13,999 bases of DNA from Pseudomonadota bacterium (lineage in GTDB: Bacteria; Pseudomonadota; Alphaproteobacteria; Rhizobiales; Xanthobacteraceae), in contig JAEWHT010000033.1 of the NCBI GenBank assembly GCA_023387695.1, forward strand, positions 1-13,999. Direction: 5' to 3'. The notes under the pieces are model-generated. The model had not been told where the DNA came from. It ran no database searches and saw only the letters and a list, made by a program, of their open reading frames with translations. Positions 1 to 6,928 of this stretch are shown here, one piece after another (within the stretch, counting starts at the first letter, position 1; each line of letters begins with the position of its first letter). A program made the translations under genes and the position numbers.

Positions 1-1
1 G

Positions 2-967
2 GCTTCTGGTGATCCGTTCTGGCATGGCGCCGGCGCCGGACTCGCTGAGAAGCTCGGTCGTGACGAGTGGATCGCGTACTCGGCGCCGTCGACATTCTCG
101 CTCGCCGCTGCGCGGCTTGGCTGGCGCCTTGAGTCCGTTGTTTGCCTCGGGCTTCATTCTGCACCATTCGAGCGTCTCGTGCCGCATCTCGCGCCGGGCA
201 CCCGGATCATCTGCCTCGTGCGCGACGGCAAGGCGGCTGGCGATCTCGCAAAATGGCTGAGCGATCGCGGATGGGGCGCCTCGGCGCTGTGGACGCTCAC
301 CGCGCTTGGCGGCCCGCACGAGGCCGTCGCGGAGCATGGGGCTGACGGTTTTGCCGGCGATCTCGGCGGAAACCTAGTTGCGGTCGCCATCGAAGCGAAG
401 GGCGGGCAGGGTGTTCCCCGAAGCTCTGGCCTGTCGGACGACCTCTTTGTTCATGACGGTCAGATCACCAAGCGGCCCGTGCGTGCACTTGCACTGTCGG
501 CGCTGGCGCCGCGCTCCTGCGAACGGCTGTGGGACATCGGCGCTGGCTCGGGTTCGATCTCGGTCGAATGGGCGCTCTGTGGGGGAGTCGCGACGGCCAT
601 CGAGGCGCGTGAGGATCGTGCGGCGAACATCCGGACCAATGCGGCGGCGTTCGGGCTGGCGCATCGGATCACCGTCGTGACGGGGAAGGCCCCTGAATCG
701 CTTGCTGCGCTTGAAGCACCGGAGGCGGTATTTATTGGGGGCGGTCTCGACCGAGCCCTGTTCGATGCCCTCTGGTCGCGGCTCGCACCGGGCGCGCGGC
801 TGGTTGCACATTCGGTGACACTGGAGACGGAGGCGCTGCTCGGCGAGCTGCATCAGCAGCACGGCGGCGAGCTGATGCGGGTCGAGATTGCGCATGCCAC
901 GCCGCTAGGCCGCTACCGCTCATGGGAGGCGGCGCGGCCGGTGGTGCAGTGGAGTGCGGTCCGATGA
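2..967 (+). CDS. cobL: Precorrin-6Y C5,15-methyltransferase (decarboxylating) CobL, 5' end missing
   Basis: CobL methylates precorrin-6B at C-5 and C-15 and decarboxylates the C-12 acetate, giving precorrin-8. The frame is open from base 2, so the start codon lies upstream of the window; 321 residues are visible, and roughly 80-90 N-terminal residues are missing judged by the usual family length near 400. The visible part begins in the CbiE-like tetrapyrrole methylase domain, with SGDPFWHGAG at its edge. The CbiT-like domain starts near base 430 with LSDDLFVHDGQITKRPVRA and carries the SAM-binding motif LWDIGAGSGSISVEW at about 527-571. The fused CbiE-CbiT layout is typical of the aerobic pathway. 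The stop codon overlaps the cobE start as ATGA, so the two are probably translationally coupled. Confidence 0.95.
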   Translation, partial: ASGDPFWHGAGAGLAEKLGRDEWIAYSAPSTFSLAAARLGWRLESVVCLGLHSAPFERLVPHLAPGTRIICLVRDGKAAGDLAKWLSDRGWGASALWTLTALGGPHEAVAEHGADGFAGDLGGNLVAVAIEAKGGQGVPRSSGLSDDLFVHDGQITKRPVRALALSALAPRSCERLWDIGAGSGSISVEWALCGGVATAIEAREDRAANIRTNAAAFGLAHRITVVTGKAPESLAALEAPEAVFIGGGLDRALFDALWSRLAPGARLVAHSVTLETEALLGELHQQHGGELMRVEIAHATPLGRYRSWEAARPVVQWSAVR

Positions 968-1332
968 AGGTCGCCGGGCTCGGGTTCAAGAAGGATGTGA
1001 CGCTGGCCTCTCTGCGCGAGGCGTTGCTGGCGGCAGGTGGCTCTGATGGCCTCGCGGCGATGGCGACCGTCAGCGACAAGGCCGATGCGGAACCGCTGAA
1101 GCAGCTCGCGCAAGAATTTGGCGTTCCGATCAGGGGGGTTCCGGCCGATGTGCTTGCGAGCGTCGATACGCCGACGCAGTCGCAGCTGATCATTGAAAAG
1201 TTTGGCACGGGATCGGTCGCGGAGGCAGCGGCGCTCGCCGCGGCGGGGCCCGGTGCGCGATTGATTGCGATGCGCGCGATCTCGCAGGATCGCACCGCGA
1301 CCGCGGCGATCGCCGAAGGAGACGGCCCATGA
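964..1332 (+). CDS. cobE: Cobalamin biosynthesis protein CobE (CbiG C-terminal-like)
   Basis: A 122-residue protein of the CobE/CbiG C-terminal family. CbiG opens the precorrin/cobalt-factor ring lactone in the anaerobic pathway through its other domains. The stand-alone CobE of aerobic producers is needed for cobalamin synthesis, but its exact reaction is not settled. Family signs are the N-terminal MKVAGLGFKKD, the central ASVDTPTQSQ stretch (about residues 65-73) and GTGSVAEAAAL (81-91), which matches the conserved SVAE-A-AL motif. The start at 964 is preferred because ATGA overlaps the cobL stop and GGAG lies at 951-954. The in-frame ATG at 922 would add 14 residues encoded inside cobL. 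The stop overlaps cobM as ATGA. Confidence 0.88.
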   Translation: MKVAGLGFKKDVTLASLREALLAAGGSDGLAAMATVSDKADAEPLKQLAQEFGVPIRGVPADVLASVDTPTQSQLIIEKFGTGSVAEAAALAAAGPGARLIAMRAISQDRTATAAIAEGDGP

Positions 1333-2111
1333 CGGTGCACTTCATCGGCGCCGGACCGGGCGCCGCGGATCTTCTCACCCTGCGCGGCCGCGATCTGATC
1401 GCTTCCTGTCCGGTCTGCCTCTATGCGGGCTCGCTGGTGCCGGAGGGTGTGCTGGCGCATTGCCCGCCCGGTGCGCGCATCGTCAACACCGCACCGTTGT
1501 CGCTCGACGAGATCATCGCGGAGATTTCGATCGCGCATGCAGAGGGCAAGGACGTCGCGCGGCTGCATTCGGGTGATCTCTCGATCTGGTCAGCGATGGG
1601 CGAGCAGTTGCGCCGCCTGCGCGCGCTCGGCATTCCCTTCACGGTCACGCCGGGGGTACCGTCGTTTGCTGCCGCCGCAGCCGCTCTCGAAGTCGAGTTG
1701 ACGCTCCCCGGTCTTGCGCAGTCGGTCGTGCTGACGCGCACACCGGGCCGCGCCAGCGCGATGCCCGAGAGCGAGAAGCTCGCCGCTTTCGCTGCGACGG
1801 GCGCAGTGCTCGCCATTCATCTGTCGATCCATCTGCTGGACAAGGTCGTTGCCGAGCTCACGCCGCATTATGGTGCGGACTGTCCGGTTGCGATCGTCTG
1901 GCGCGCCAGTTGGCCCGACCAGCGCGTTGTGCGCGCCACGTTGGCGGCGCTCGATGCGGCCGTGGGCGCCGAGATGGAGCGCACCGCGCTGATCCTGGTC
2001 GGCAGGACGCTTGGCTCGGCGGATTTTGACGAGAGCCGGCTCTATGCCGCCGACTATGACCGCCGCTATCGGCCCGTGGGCGCCGAGCCGCGCTTTCCGG
2101 AGGCGACGTAA
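1329..2111 (+). CDS. cobM: Precorrin-4 C11-methyltransferase CobM
   Basis: CobM transfers a methyl group from SAM to C-11 of precorrin-4, giving precorrin-5. The 260-residue product has the usual length and the tetrapyrrole methylase fold signatures in order: VHFIGAGPGAADLLTLRG (residues 3-20, SAM/substrate loop), the CobM-typical LYAGSLVPEG (31-40), ARLHSGDLSIWSA (77-89) and FTVTPGVPSFAAAAA (104-118). The start has a strong Shine-Dalgarno sequence, AAGGAG at 1316-1321, seven bases upstream, and overlaps the cobE stop as ATGA. The stop shares one base with the cobB start (TAATG). Nothing looks damaged. Confidence 0.96.
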   Translation: MTVHFIGAGPGAADLLTLRGRDLIASCPVCLYAGSLVPEGVLAHCPPGARIVNTAPLSLDEIIAEISIAHAEGKDVARLHSGDLSIWSAMGEQLRRLRALGIPFTVTPGVPSFAAAAAALEVELTLPGLAQSVVLTRTPGRASAMPESEKLAAFAATGAVLAIHLSIHLLDKVVAELTPHYGADCPVAIVWRASWPDQRVVRATLAALDAAVGAEMERTALILVGRTLGSADFDESRLYAADYDRRYRPVGAEPRFPEAT

Positions 2112-3421
2112 TGGCGGCCGGTCTCGTCATTTCCGCACCTGCTTCCGGCGTCGGCAAGACCACGCTGACGCTGGCGCTTGCGCGCGCCTGGTGCAATCGC
2201 GGTCTGCGCGTGCAGTGCTTCAAGAGCGGCCCTGACTATATCGATCCCGCTTTTCATGCGGCAGCGACGGGACGTGCCTCCGTCAATGTCGATAGCTGGG
2301 CAATGGATCGCGCGACGATCTCGCATCTCGTGAGCCGTGGAAGCGATGCCGACATCGTGCTCGCCGAGGGCTCGATGGGCCTGTTCGACGGCGTCGCTGC
2401 GCGCGGAGTCTTCGGCACCGGCGCCACTGCCGACATCGCGGAAATGCTCGGCTGGCCGGTGGTTCTGGTGATCGATCCATCCGGACAGGCGCAGACGGCC
2501 GCTGCGATCGCCGCGGGCCTGCGCGACTATCGCACTGGCGTACGCCTTGCCGGCGTCGTGCTCAACCGCATCGCCAGCCCACGTCATGAAGATCTCGTCC
2601 GGCGTGCGCTGAACGACATCGGCATTGCCGTGTTCGGCGCGATCCCGCGTCATGCCGAGATAAGCCTGCCGAAGCGGCATCTCGGCCTGGTACAGGCCGA
2701 GGAGCAGGCGGAGATCGGCAAATTGATCGACGAGGCTGCGCGCTTTGTCAGCGAGCATGTCGATCTCGATGCGGTGCTGCGAGCGGCTGCGACCTGGTCG
2801 GTGCAATCGGCGGCGAACGGCATGAACGTGACGCCGCCCGGTCAGCGCATCGCGCTCGCGCGAGACGCCGCGTTCTCCTTCGTCTATCCGCATATGCTGG
2901 AAGCCTGGCGTGCGGCGGGCGCGGAGATCTCGACATTCTCACCGCTCGCCGATGAGGCGCCCGATGCCAACGCCGATGTGTGCTGGCTGCCGGGTGGCTA
3001 TCCCGAGCTTCATGCCGGCAAGATCGCGGCCAATGCGCGCTTTCGTGCCGGCTTGCGTGCCTTTGCCGAGACGCGGCCCGTGCATGGCGAATGCGGGGGG
3101 TATATGGTGCTGGGAACAGCTTTGACCGACGCCGATGGTATCAGGCACGAGATGACGAGCGTGCTGGGGCTGGAGACGAGCTTTGCCAAGCGCCGCATGC
3201 ATCTGGGCTATCGTCTTGCCGCGCTCGCTGCACCCATGCCGGGGCATCAGGCCGGCGCGCGCCTGCGCGGCCACGAATTTCACTATTCGACGATCGTCGC
3301 GCAGCCCGATACGCCGCTGGCGGTCGTGCACGATGCAACGGGTGCGGTCATCGCTGAGACCGGCTCGCGACGCGGACACGCTACGGGCACGTTCTTCCAT
3401 CTGATTGCGGAGGACCGGTGA
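2111..3421 (+). CDS. cobB: Cobyrinic/hydrogenobyrinic acid a,c-diamide synthase CobB
   Basis: CobB uses glutamine and ATP to amidate the a and c acetate side chains of hydrogenobyrinic acid in the aerobic pathway. The 436-residue protein has the family's two-domain layout. The N-terminal P-loop synthetase domain has APASGVGKTT (residues 9-18), followed by FKSGPDYIDPAFH (37-49). The C-terminal class I glutamine amidotransferase-like domain has LPGGYPELHA and HGECGGYMVLG with the nucleophile Cys328, then GHEFHYS and the terminal ATGTFFH. GGAGG at 2099-2103 is seven bases before the ATG. The start shares one base with the cobM stop, and the stop overlaps the cobA GTG start. Confidence 0.96.
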   Translation: MAAGLVISAPASGVGKTTLTLALARAWCNRGLRVQCFKSGPDYIDPAFHAAATGRASVNVDSWAMDRATISHLVSRGSDADIVLAEGSMGLFDGVAARGVFGTGATADIAEMLGWPVVLVIDPSGQAQTAAAIAAGLRDYRTGVRLAGVVLNRIASPRHEDLVRRALNDIGIAVFGAIPRHAEISLPKRHLGLVQAEEQAEIGKLIDEAARFVSEHVDLDAVLRAAATWSVQSAANGMNVTPPGQRIALARDAAFSFVYPHMLEAWRAAGAEISTFSPLADEAPDANADVCWLPGGYPELHAGKIAANARFRAGLRAFAETRPVHGECGGYMVLGTALTDADGIRHEMTSVLGLETSFAKRRMHLGYRLAALAAPMPGHQAGARLRGHEFHYSTIVAQPDTPLAVVHDATGAVIAETGSRRGHATGTFFHLIAEDR

Positions 3422-4149
3422 GCGGCTTCGTCTCCTTCGTTTCCGCCGGCCCCGGCGATCCCGAGCTTCTCACGCTCAGGGGCGCTGCGCGGCTGCGCGA
3501 CGCCGATGTCGTGCTCTATGACGATCTGGCCTCCGGCGCGATCCTCGACCTGGCGCGGCCCGGGGCCAACCTCGTCGCGGTCGGGAAACGGGCAGGGCGG
3601 CCCTCTACCAAGCAGCACCACGTCAATCGGCTGCTGGTCGATTATGCCTCGACGGGGGCGCGCGTCGTGCGGCTGAAGTCGGGCGATGCCGGGATCTTCG
3701 GCCGGCTCGAGGAGGAGCTCGAGACGCTGCGCGAGGCCGGCATCGGCTACGAGATCATTCCCGGCGTCACCTCGGCCTGTGTGGCCGCCGCGCAAGCCGG
3801 CATTCCCCTGACACGCCGCCACACCTCGCGCCGCGTGCAGTTCGTCACCGGCGCCGATGTCACCGGCGACCTGCCGCAGGATTTGAATTGGGCGGCGCTG
3901 GCCGATCCTGATGCGACAACCGTGATCTATATGGGCCGGCGCACCTTTCCGACATTGGTCGCGAAATTGATCGAGCATGGGCTTTCGCCGGGCACCCCGG
4001 CGCTGTTTGCCGAATCCCTCGGCCGCTCGGACGAGCGGCTGGTGCGCACCACCATCGCCGAACTTGCGGAGCAGCTTGCGCGCGGCGGCGCGGCTTCCAC
4101 GGCGGCCGTGATCATGTTCGGCGCACTCGCCGAGGGCACGTCGTCATGA
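3418..4149 (+). CDS. cobA: Uroporphyrinogen-III C-methyltransferase CobA (SUMT)
   Basis: SUMT methylates uroporphyrinogen III at C-2 and C-7 to give precorrin-2, the branch point toward cobalamin and siroheme. The 243-residue product is a single tetrapyrrole methylase domain with no CysG oxidase/chelatase part. It shows FVSAGPGDPELLTLRG (residues 7-22), VVLYDDLAS (31-39), GKRAGRPSTKQ (56-66) and IIPGVTSA (113-120). The segment RLKSGDAGIFGRLEEE (85-100) differs from the common RLKGGDPFxFGRGGEE, suggesting a SUMT subgroup, but the rest fits SUMT. It uses a GTG start inside the GTGA overlap with cobB, with GGAGG at 3409-3413. The gene for the first corrinoid-committed step thus sits in the middle of later-step genes. 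Confidence 0.92.
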   Translation: MSGFVSFVSAGPGDPELLTLRGAARLRDADVVLYDDLASGAILDLARPGANLVAVGKRAGRPSTKQHHVNRLLVDYASTGARVVRLKSGDAGIFGRLEEELETLREAGIGYEIIPGVTSACVAAAQAGIPLTRRHTSRRVQFVTGADVTGDLPQDLNWAALADPDATTVIYMGRRTFPTLVAKLIEHGLSPGTPALFAESLGRSDERLVRTTIAELAEQLARGGAASTAAVIMFGALAEGTSS

Positions 4150-4895
4150 TGACGCTCTCCCTCATTGGGATCGGTTGCGGGGATCCCGGGCAACTGACGC
4201 GCGCTGCCATTGCTGCGATCAACGCGGCCGATCTCGTCCTGATCCCGCGCAAGGGAACTGCAAAATCCGATCTCGCCGATCTGCGCCGAACGATCTGCGC
4301 TGATGTGCTGACCAGCACCACCACGCGCATCGCCGAATTCGATCTGCCCGTGCGCGACGCTGGGGAGGCCGATTACCGCAAGGGCGTGGACGATTGGCAT
4401 GACGCCGTCGCCGCCACCTGGTCGCAGACGATCGCTAGTCATAGCGCCGGTAACGGCAAGGTCGCGCTGCTGATCTGGGGGGATCCCTCGCTCTATGATT
4501 CCTCGCTGCGCATTGCGCGTCGGCTCAATCCGTTGCCTGACATCGAGGTCGTGCCGGGCATCACCTCGATCCAGGCGTTATGCGCGGCGCACGCGCTGCC
4601 GCTCAACGATATCGGCGAACCTTTCCTGGTGACGACTGGGCGCCGCTTGCGCGAAGGCGGCTGGCCGCAAGGCGTCGACACCGTGGTGGTGATGCTCGAC
4701 GGCGGCATGGCGTTCCAGGCGCTGGCTGCGGATGGCCTCCACATCTGGTGGGGCGCCTATCTCGGCATGGCCGATCAAATCATCCTGTCCGGTGCACTTG
4801 CCGAAGCGGGCCCGCGTATTGTGGCCGCGCGACAGGCTGCGCGCGAGCGGCACGGCTGGATCATGGACAGTTACATTCTCAAGCGCAGGCCATAA
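4146..4895 (+). CDS. cobF: Precorrin-6A synthase (deacetylating) CobF
   Basis: CobF methylates precorrin-5 at C-1 with loss of the extruded acetyl group, giving precorrin-6A. This enzyme marks the aerobic pathway. The 249-residue product has MTLSLIGIGCGDPGQLT (residues 2-18), the CobF-like LVLIPRKGTAKSDL (30-43), a YRKGVDDWHDAVA region (78-90), LLIWGDPSLYDSSLRI (108-123) and VVPGITSIQALCA (135-147). The first ATG lies in ATGATGA, overlapping the cobA stop, with GAGGG at 4132-4136. Starting at the second ATG would remove one residue only. cobT follows after ten bases. Confidence 0.95.
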   Translation: MMTLSLIGIGCGDPGQLTRAAIAAINAADLVLIPRKGTAKSDLADLRRTICADVLTSTTTRIAEFDLPVRDAGEADYRKGVDDWHDAVAATWSQTIASHSAGNGKVALLIWGDPSLYDSSLRIARRLNPLPDIEVVPGITSIQALCAAHALPLNDIGEPFLVTTGRRLREGGWPQGVDTVVVMLDGGMAFQALAADGLHIWWGAYLGMADQIILSGALAEAGPRIVAARQAARERHGWIMDSYILKRRP

Positions 4896-4905
4896 GCGAG
4901 GCAGC

Positions 4906-5958
4906 ATGCTCCCTGAATGGATCACTCAAAGGTGCCCCGATATCTCCGCCGCCCATCGCGAGGCCGCGATCGCGCGACAGGCGCAACTGACAAAACCGAC
5001 CGGCGCGCTCGGGCGGCTTGAGCAGCTTGCGATCGAGCTTGCAGGCTTGCAGGCGACCGAGCGCCCTCGTGCCGCGCGCGTGCCGATCATCATCTTCGCC
5101 GGCGATCACGGCATCGTTGCGCAGGGCGTGTCGGCCTATCCGCAAGCCGTCACTATCGCGATGATGGCGAATTTTGCCGGAGGCGGTGCCGCGATCTCGG
5201 TGCTGGCGCGCGAGTTGGGTTCGAGCCTGGAGGTCGTCGATGCCGGCACGCTCGCGCAAGAGCAGATGCCGGGCATCGTCACGGACAAGCCATGCGGTGG
5301 CACCCGCGATTTCAGCGTCGAGGCTGCGCTCGCGCCGGATGAACTGGCATTCGCGTTCGAAGCCGGCCGTCGGGCAGTGGTGCGGGCGACGGCCAATCAG
5401 CCTGATCTCCTGATCTTCGGCGAGATGGGCATCGGCAATACCACGACCTCGGCCGCAATGGCCGCGAGCCTGCTCGGCATCAGCGCCGAGGAGATCGCGG
5501 GCCACGGCACCGGCGTGGATGCCGCCGGCCGTGCCCACAAGGCACGAGTGATCGATGCGGCGATCGCACGCCACGGCGTGGCCGGCGCCTCGCCTGAAAA
5601 AATACTGTGCGCTGTCGGCGGCCTCGAGATCGCGGCGATAACAGGCGCCATCATCGCCGCCGCGCAGGCGCGTATTCCCGTGCTGATCGACGGCTTTATC
5701 GTGTCGGTTGCGGCGCTCGCCGCGGTGCGGCTGAATCCGTCGTGCCAGCCGTTCCTGCTGCCATCACATCAATCGGCGGAGCAGGGGCATCGGCTGGTGC
5801 TGCGTGCATTGAATGTGCAGCCGCTGATCAGCCTTGATCTCAGGCTTGGCGAAGGATCGGGTGCGGCCATCGCGCTGCCGCTGGTGCGATCTGCCTGCGC
5901 GCTCCACAATGACATGGCGACATTCGCGCAGGCCAATGTTCCGGATCGGCCTAGCTGA
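4906..5958 (+). CDS. cobT: Nicotinate-nucleotide--dimethylbenzimidazole phosphoribosyltransferase (CobT; CobU in Pseudomonas denitrificans naming)
   Basis: This enzyme transfers phosphoribose from nicotinate mononucleotide to 5,6-dimethylbenzimidazole, making alpha-ribazole 5'-phosphate for the lower nucleotide loop. The 350-residue length is normal. Motifs are KPTGALGRLE (residues 30-39), FAGDHGIVAQGVSAYP (64-79), FGEMGIGNTTTSAA and the C-terminal RLGEGSGAAIALPLV. Glu316 in GEGSG corresponds to the catalytic glutamate (Glu317 in Salmonella CobT). The start is set by GAGG at 4898-4901, four bases before the ATG; an in-frame ATG at 4732 lies deep inside cobF and is rejected. The last eight bases overlap the stop of the convergent phosphatase gene. 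A cobalamin synthase gene (cobS/cobV) is not adjacent. Confidence 0.96.
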   Translation: MLPEWITQRCPDISAAHREAAIARQAQLTKPTGALGRLEQLAIELAGLQATERPRAARVPIIIFAGDHGIVAQGVSAYPQAVTIAMMANFAGGGAAISVLARELGSSLEVVDAGTLAQEQMPGIVTDKPCGGTRDFSVEAALAPDELAFAFEAGRRAVVRATANQPDLLIFGEMGIGNTTTSAAMAASLLGISAEEIAGHGTGVDAAGRAHKARVIDAAIARHGVAGASPEKILCAVGGLEIAAITGAIIAAAQARIPVLIDGFIVSVAALAAVRLNPSCQPFLLPSHQSAEQGHRLVLRALNVQPLISLDLRLGEGSGAAIALPLVRSACALHNDMATFAQANVPDRPS

Positions 5959-6523
5959 ACTGCTGGTTGACCGTGACGACACGCCAGCCGGTCGTGAGCC
6001 GGTCGATCCGGGTGAGTGACAGCGGCTCGATCACGAAGCGCAGGGCCGCTTGTGGGGTCAGATCGAGTGCGATGCAAAGCGCCGCGCGGATGGTGCCGGA
6101 ATGCACGACGAGCGTTGCGTGGCCATCGCCGATCCGCTCGAGACCCTGCCGCACGCGCGCGATTTGATCCTCAAAGCTTTCGCCGCCCGGTGGCCGTCCG
6201 CGTGCGGGATCGTTCCAGAAACGTGCGTAGGCCTCGCCACCGCTACGCGCGAGTTCGTCGTGCCGCTGACCTGTCCAAGCGCCAAAATCTTGCTCGCGGT
6301 ATTCGGCCATCAGCGTAGGTTCGAGTCCCAGCGCACGCGCGGTCTCGATCGTGCGTCGCGCCGGGCTGGTGTAGCTCGCAGCATCGGGCGGCAAGCGTTG
6401 ACGCAGCGCTTCCAGCCGTGCGCAATCGCGCAGATCAGCCGGTGCATCATCCGCATGGATGGTTCCCGCGGCGCCGTCGACGGGGGCATGTCGTATCAAC
6501 CAGAGGAAGGTCTCGCCTTCCAT
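5951..6523 (-). CDS. Histidine phosphatase family protein, probable alpha-ribazole/cobalamin-5'-phosphate phosphatase
   Basis: A 190-residue phosphoglycerate-mutase-like phosphatase. Catalytic landmarks are LIRHAPVDG (Arg11, His12), SPARRTIETARALG (residues 53-66), the acid region EYREQDFGAW (74-83) and VVHSGTIRAAL (139-149) with the second His141. The usual RHG is RHA here; both catalytic histidines are intact. The start at 6523 is chosen because GGGAG lies just upstream and MEGETFLWLIRHA is a compact N terminus; an in-frame ATG at 6574 would add 17 residues. Its place beside cobT suggests it dephosphorylates alpha-ribazole phosphate or adenosylcobalamin 5'-phosphate, as Salmonella CobC does. 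No symbol is given because cobC means a different enzyme in alphaproteobacterial naming. Sequence alone does not prove the substrate. Confidence 0.88.
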   Translation of the reverse strand: MEGETFLWLIRHAPVDGAAGTIHADDAPADLRDCARLEALRQRLPPDAASYTSPARRTIETARALGLEPTLMAEYREQDFGAWTGQRHDELARSGGEAYARFWNDPARGRPPGGESFEDQIARVRQGLERIGDGHATLVVHSGTIRAALCIALDLTPQAALRFVIEPLSLTRIDRLTTGWRVVTVNQQFS

Positions 6524-6575
6524 GCAGATCTCCCGGGGAAATTGGCGCCTGTGGCAATATCGCGCAGCAGACACA

Positions 6576-6605
6576 TTGACTCTGTCTTCGCCGTAATCCT
6601 AGATG
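6576..6605 (+). promoter_or_regulatory. Candidate sigma-70-type promoter for the riboswitch transcript
   Basis: TTGACT at 6576-6581 is followed, after 18 bases, by TAGATG at 6600-6605. Initiation 6-8 bases downstream of this -10 would begin the RNA almost exactly at the P1 strand of the riboswitch (6611). That placement is the main support, because the -10 match is poor. Confidence 0.4.
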
Positions 6606-6610
6606 GCTTC

Positions 6611-6797
6611 GACGGTTTCCCCGAGAGGGGATGAAAAGGGAATGCGGTGCGGGGGCACTGTCGTAAAGACATTGTCCCCAATGCCGTAGCTGCCCCCGCA
6701 ACTGTAAGCGGTGAATCCTTCGTCACAAGCCACTGGGTCCTCGGTCCCGGGAAGGCGACGAAGTGGTCACGACCCGCGAGCCAGGAGACCTGCCGTC
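6611..6797 (+). ncRNA. Cobalamin riboswitch aptamer (B12 element)
   Basis: All core elements are visible in order. P1 is GACGGT (6611-6616) with GCCGTC (6792-6797). A P2-like hairpin CCCC-GAGA-GGGG spans 6619-6630. AAAAGGGAATGCGGTG is at 6634-6649, and a hairpin at about 6652-6679 has GGGG/CCCC and TGTC/GACA. CCGCAACTGTAAGCGG spans 6696-6711. Stem TTCGTC (6719-6724)/GACGAA (6757-6762) encloses GCCACTG (6729-6735), hairpin CTGGG/CCCGG with loop L5 (6738-6745), and GGGAAGGC. The B12 box AGCCAGGAGACCTGCC is at 6779-6794. It is on the same strand as, and upstream of, the receptor gene, so adenosylcobalamin probably represses that gene. The aptamer class is established; the ligand form here is inferred. 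Confidence 0.96.
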
Positions 6798-6877
6798 AGC
6801 CGTGGTCACACGCGAAGATGTCGGTCGGGGAGTACAGACATTCGGCTTCATCGGAAGGCTTATGAGCCCGAAGATGA

Positions 6878-6921
6878 GACCTTGGTTCGCGGTGACGTGC
6901 CACTGACGTCACACCGAGGTC
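6878..6921 (+). promoter_or_regulatory. Candidate expression platform: hairpin that masks the receptor's Shine-Dalgarno sequence
   Basis: GACCTTGGT (6878-6886) can pair with ACCGAGGTC (6913-6921) in nine pairs, one of them G-U. Inside this, GTGACGT (6892-6898) pairs perfectly with ACGTCAC (6906-6912), leaving a seven-base loop, GCCACTG, and a five-base bulge. The 3' arm contains GAGG (6916-6919), the Shine-Dalgarno sequence for the GTG start at 6929. There is no U-run, so control of translation is more likely than transcription termination. The pairing is seen directly; its use in the cell is inferred. Confidence 0.5.
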
Positions 6922-6928
6922 CAGGACC

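Noticed and set aside
732..1568. A 278-codon open frame on the - strand across cobL, cobE and cobM
   Set aside because: It overlaps three well-supported genes and shows only low-complexity Ala/Arg/Ser sequence.
2066..2893. A 275-codon open frame on the - strand inside cobB
   Set aside because: It is fully antisense to a clear cobB sequence, has no ribosome-binding or domain signal, and is one of many long antisense frames produced by high GC content.
6841..6872. Imperfect hairpin TTCGG...CCGAA in the riboswitch leader
   Set aside because: It has ten pairs interrupted by a C-C mismatch and touches neither the Shine-Dalgarno sequence nor L5. It may be real leader structure, but no role can be supported.
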